Below, one piece after another: positions 5,928 to 6,464 of a stretch of 6,464 bases of DNA. A program made the position numbers and the translations under genes. The DNA is taken from NCBI GenBank assembly GCA_903883985.1, contig CAISDD010000405.1, positions 1 to 6,464 on the forward strand. Direction: 5' to 3'. How positions within the stretch are numbered: position 1 is the stretch's first letter; each line of letters starts with the position of its first letter. The notes under the pieces were generated by a model. It searched no databases, had not been told where the DNA came from, and saw only the letters and a program-made list of their open reading frames with translations. The stretch is from an uncultured Pseudomonadota bacterium. GTDB lineage: Bacteria; Pseudomonadota; Gammaproteobacteria; Burkholderiales; Thiobacillaceae.

Positions 5928-5932
5928 GGAGA
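5928..5932 (+). promoter_or_regulatory. Ribosome-binding site of the major capsid gene
   Basis: GGAGA stands 6 bases before the ATG at 5939-5941. It is the clearest + strand ribosome-binding site in the window, fitting the high output needed for the major capsid protein, and it fixes the start codon. Confidence 0.8.
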
Positions 5933-5938
5933 ACCGAA

Positions 5939-6464
5939 ATGAGCAAGCAATTGCGCGAGCTACAGGCTCGCAAGACCGCACTGGTGAAGGAGGCACGCGC
6001 GCTGACCGACCGTGCCGCCGCCGATAACCGCGACCTCAGCGACGAGGAAGTCACCGCCTTCGACACCCTCAAATCCCGGATCGACGCTACCTCGGCGGCC
6101 ATCGACCGCGAGGCAGCCCTGATCGCCGAGGAAGCCCAACTGGCGGTGCATCAGGCCCTGGGCCCCATCGTCACCGACAACCGTGCGGCCGACCCGATGC
6201 ATGGCTTCCGCAGTGTGGGCGAGTTCATGCAGGCGGTCTTCCAGGCCGAGAAACCTGGCAAGGGTATCGACGAGCGCCTGTTGATCGGCGGTGGCTCAGT
6301 TGGCAACCGAGGTGCGGCGGCACCTGGCACGTTCAGCAACGAGGCGGCGGGCCAGGACGGTGGCTTCCTCGTGCCGCCCCAGTTCTCGCAGCAGATCTTC
6401 CAGTTGTCGCTGGGTGAGGATTCGCTGCTGCCGCTCACCGACAACGTCGAGATCACCGGCAACA
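5939..6464 (+). CDS. Major capsid protein, HK97 fold (5' part, partial)
   Basis: 175 complete codons are present and the gene runs off the window. The N-terminus is a charged helical stretch typical of the delta (internal scaffold) domain: SKQLRELQARKTALVKEARAL (2-22), then DRAAADNRDLSDEEVTAFDTLKSRIDATSAAIDREAALI (24-62). Next come FRSVGEFMQAVF (90-101), which resembles the N-arm/E-loop lead-in of such capsids, and the family hallmark AAGQDGGFLVPPQFSQQIFQLSLGEDSLLPL (136-166). The protein assembles the shell as hexamers and pentamers; the delta domain is normally removed by the prohead protease encoded just upstream. The likely cleavage zone lies somewhere between about 70 and 130, but I cannot pin the site. 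The distance from the protease gene is unusual because of the inserted reverse-strand gene. Confidence 0.93.
   Translation, partial: MSKQLRELQARKTALVKEARALTDRAAADNRDLSDEEVTAFDTLKSRIDATSAAIDREAALIAEEAQLAVHQALGPIVTDNRAADPMHGFRSVGEFMQAVFQAEKPGKGIDERLLIGGGSVGNRGAAAPGTFSNEAAGQDGGFLVPPQFSQQIFQLSLGEDSLLPLTDNVEITGN

Noticed and set aside
5743..6102. Reverse-strand open frame of 119 codons over the capsid leader and 5' end
   Set aside because: It crosses the terminator hairpins and the capsid start, and the + strand capsid frame is well supported.
1..6464. tRNA, rRNA, CRISPR array, insertion sequence or phage attachment site
   Set aside because: No tRNA-like cloverleaf, regularly spaced repeats, transposase gene or paired att-like direct repeats were seen; the islands show no obvious terminal inverted repeats or target duplications.

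Overview
This window is the start of the head-and-packaging (late) gene block of a tailed phage of the HK97 type, most likely a prophage in a GC-rich proteobacterium. Evidence for the phage block is a run of same-strand genes in canonical order: 3' end of a P27-type small terminase (1-219), large terminase (1063-2769), portal (2773-4257), S49/SppA-type prohead protease (4254-5180) and the 5' part of an HK97-fold major capsid gene (5939 to the window end). The terL-portal-protease genes are tightly packed (3-nt gap, then a 4-nt ATGA overlap). The host cannot be named; high GC (about 70% in sampled rows of the late genes), sigma70-like promoters and a TacA/TacT-type toxin-antitoxin pair all fit Pseudomonadota. 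A capsid-forming satellite rather than a complete phage cannot be excluded from this piece alone.

The block is broken in two places by genes on the opposite strand, each placed just after the stop codon of the upstream phage gene. Island 1 (220 to about 1062) sits between terS and terL and holds a DUF1778 antitoxin and a GNAT toxin, overlapping by ATGA, read from a promoter with a perfect TTGACA -35 and a 17-bp spacer; two ATACACA direct repeats one helical turn apart lie at the predicted start of transcription. The toxin stop abuts the terS stop (TGATCA). Island 2 (5186 to roughly 5830) sits between the protease and the capsid gene and holds one uncharacterised 158-residue gene of clearly lower GC (about 52%), with its own TTGACA-17-TCTAAG promoter. 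Both promoters share the octamer ATTGACAT.

Upstream of the capsid gene the + strand carries three small hairpins, two of which have the form of intrinsic terminators (GC stem plus T-run), followed by a good ribosome-binding site. The late transcript must therefore cross about 0.8 kb of untranslated antisense sequence in island 1 and about 0.75 kb plus the two terminator-like hairpins in island 2, which implies antitermination, internal promoters, or RNA processing for full expression of terL and the capsid.

Functionally: TerS/TerL recognise and pump DNA through the portal, the S49 protease matures the prohead, and the capsid protein with its N-terminal delta domain builds the shell. The two reverse-strand islands look like morons (cargo genes expressed from their own promoters during lysogeny), plausibly stability or anti-phage functions; that last step is inference.
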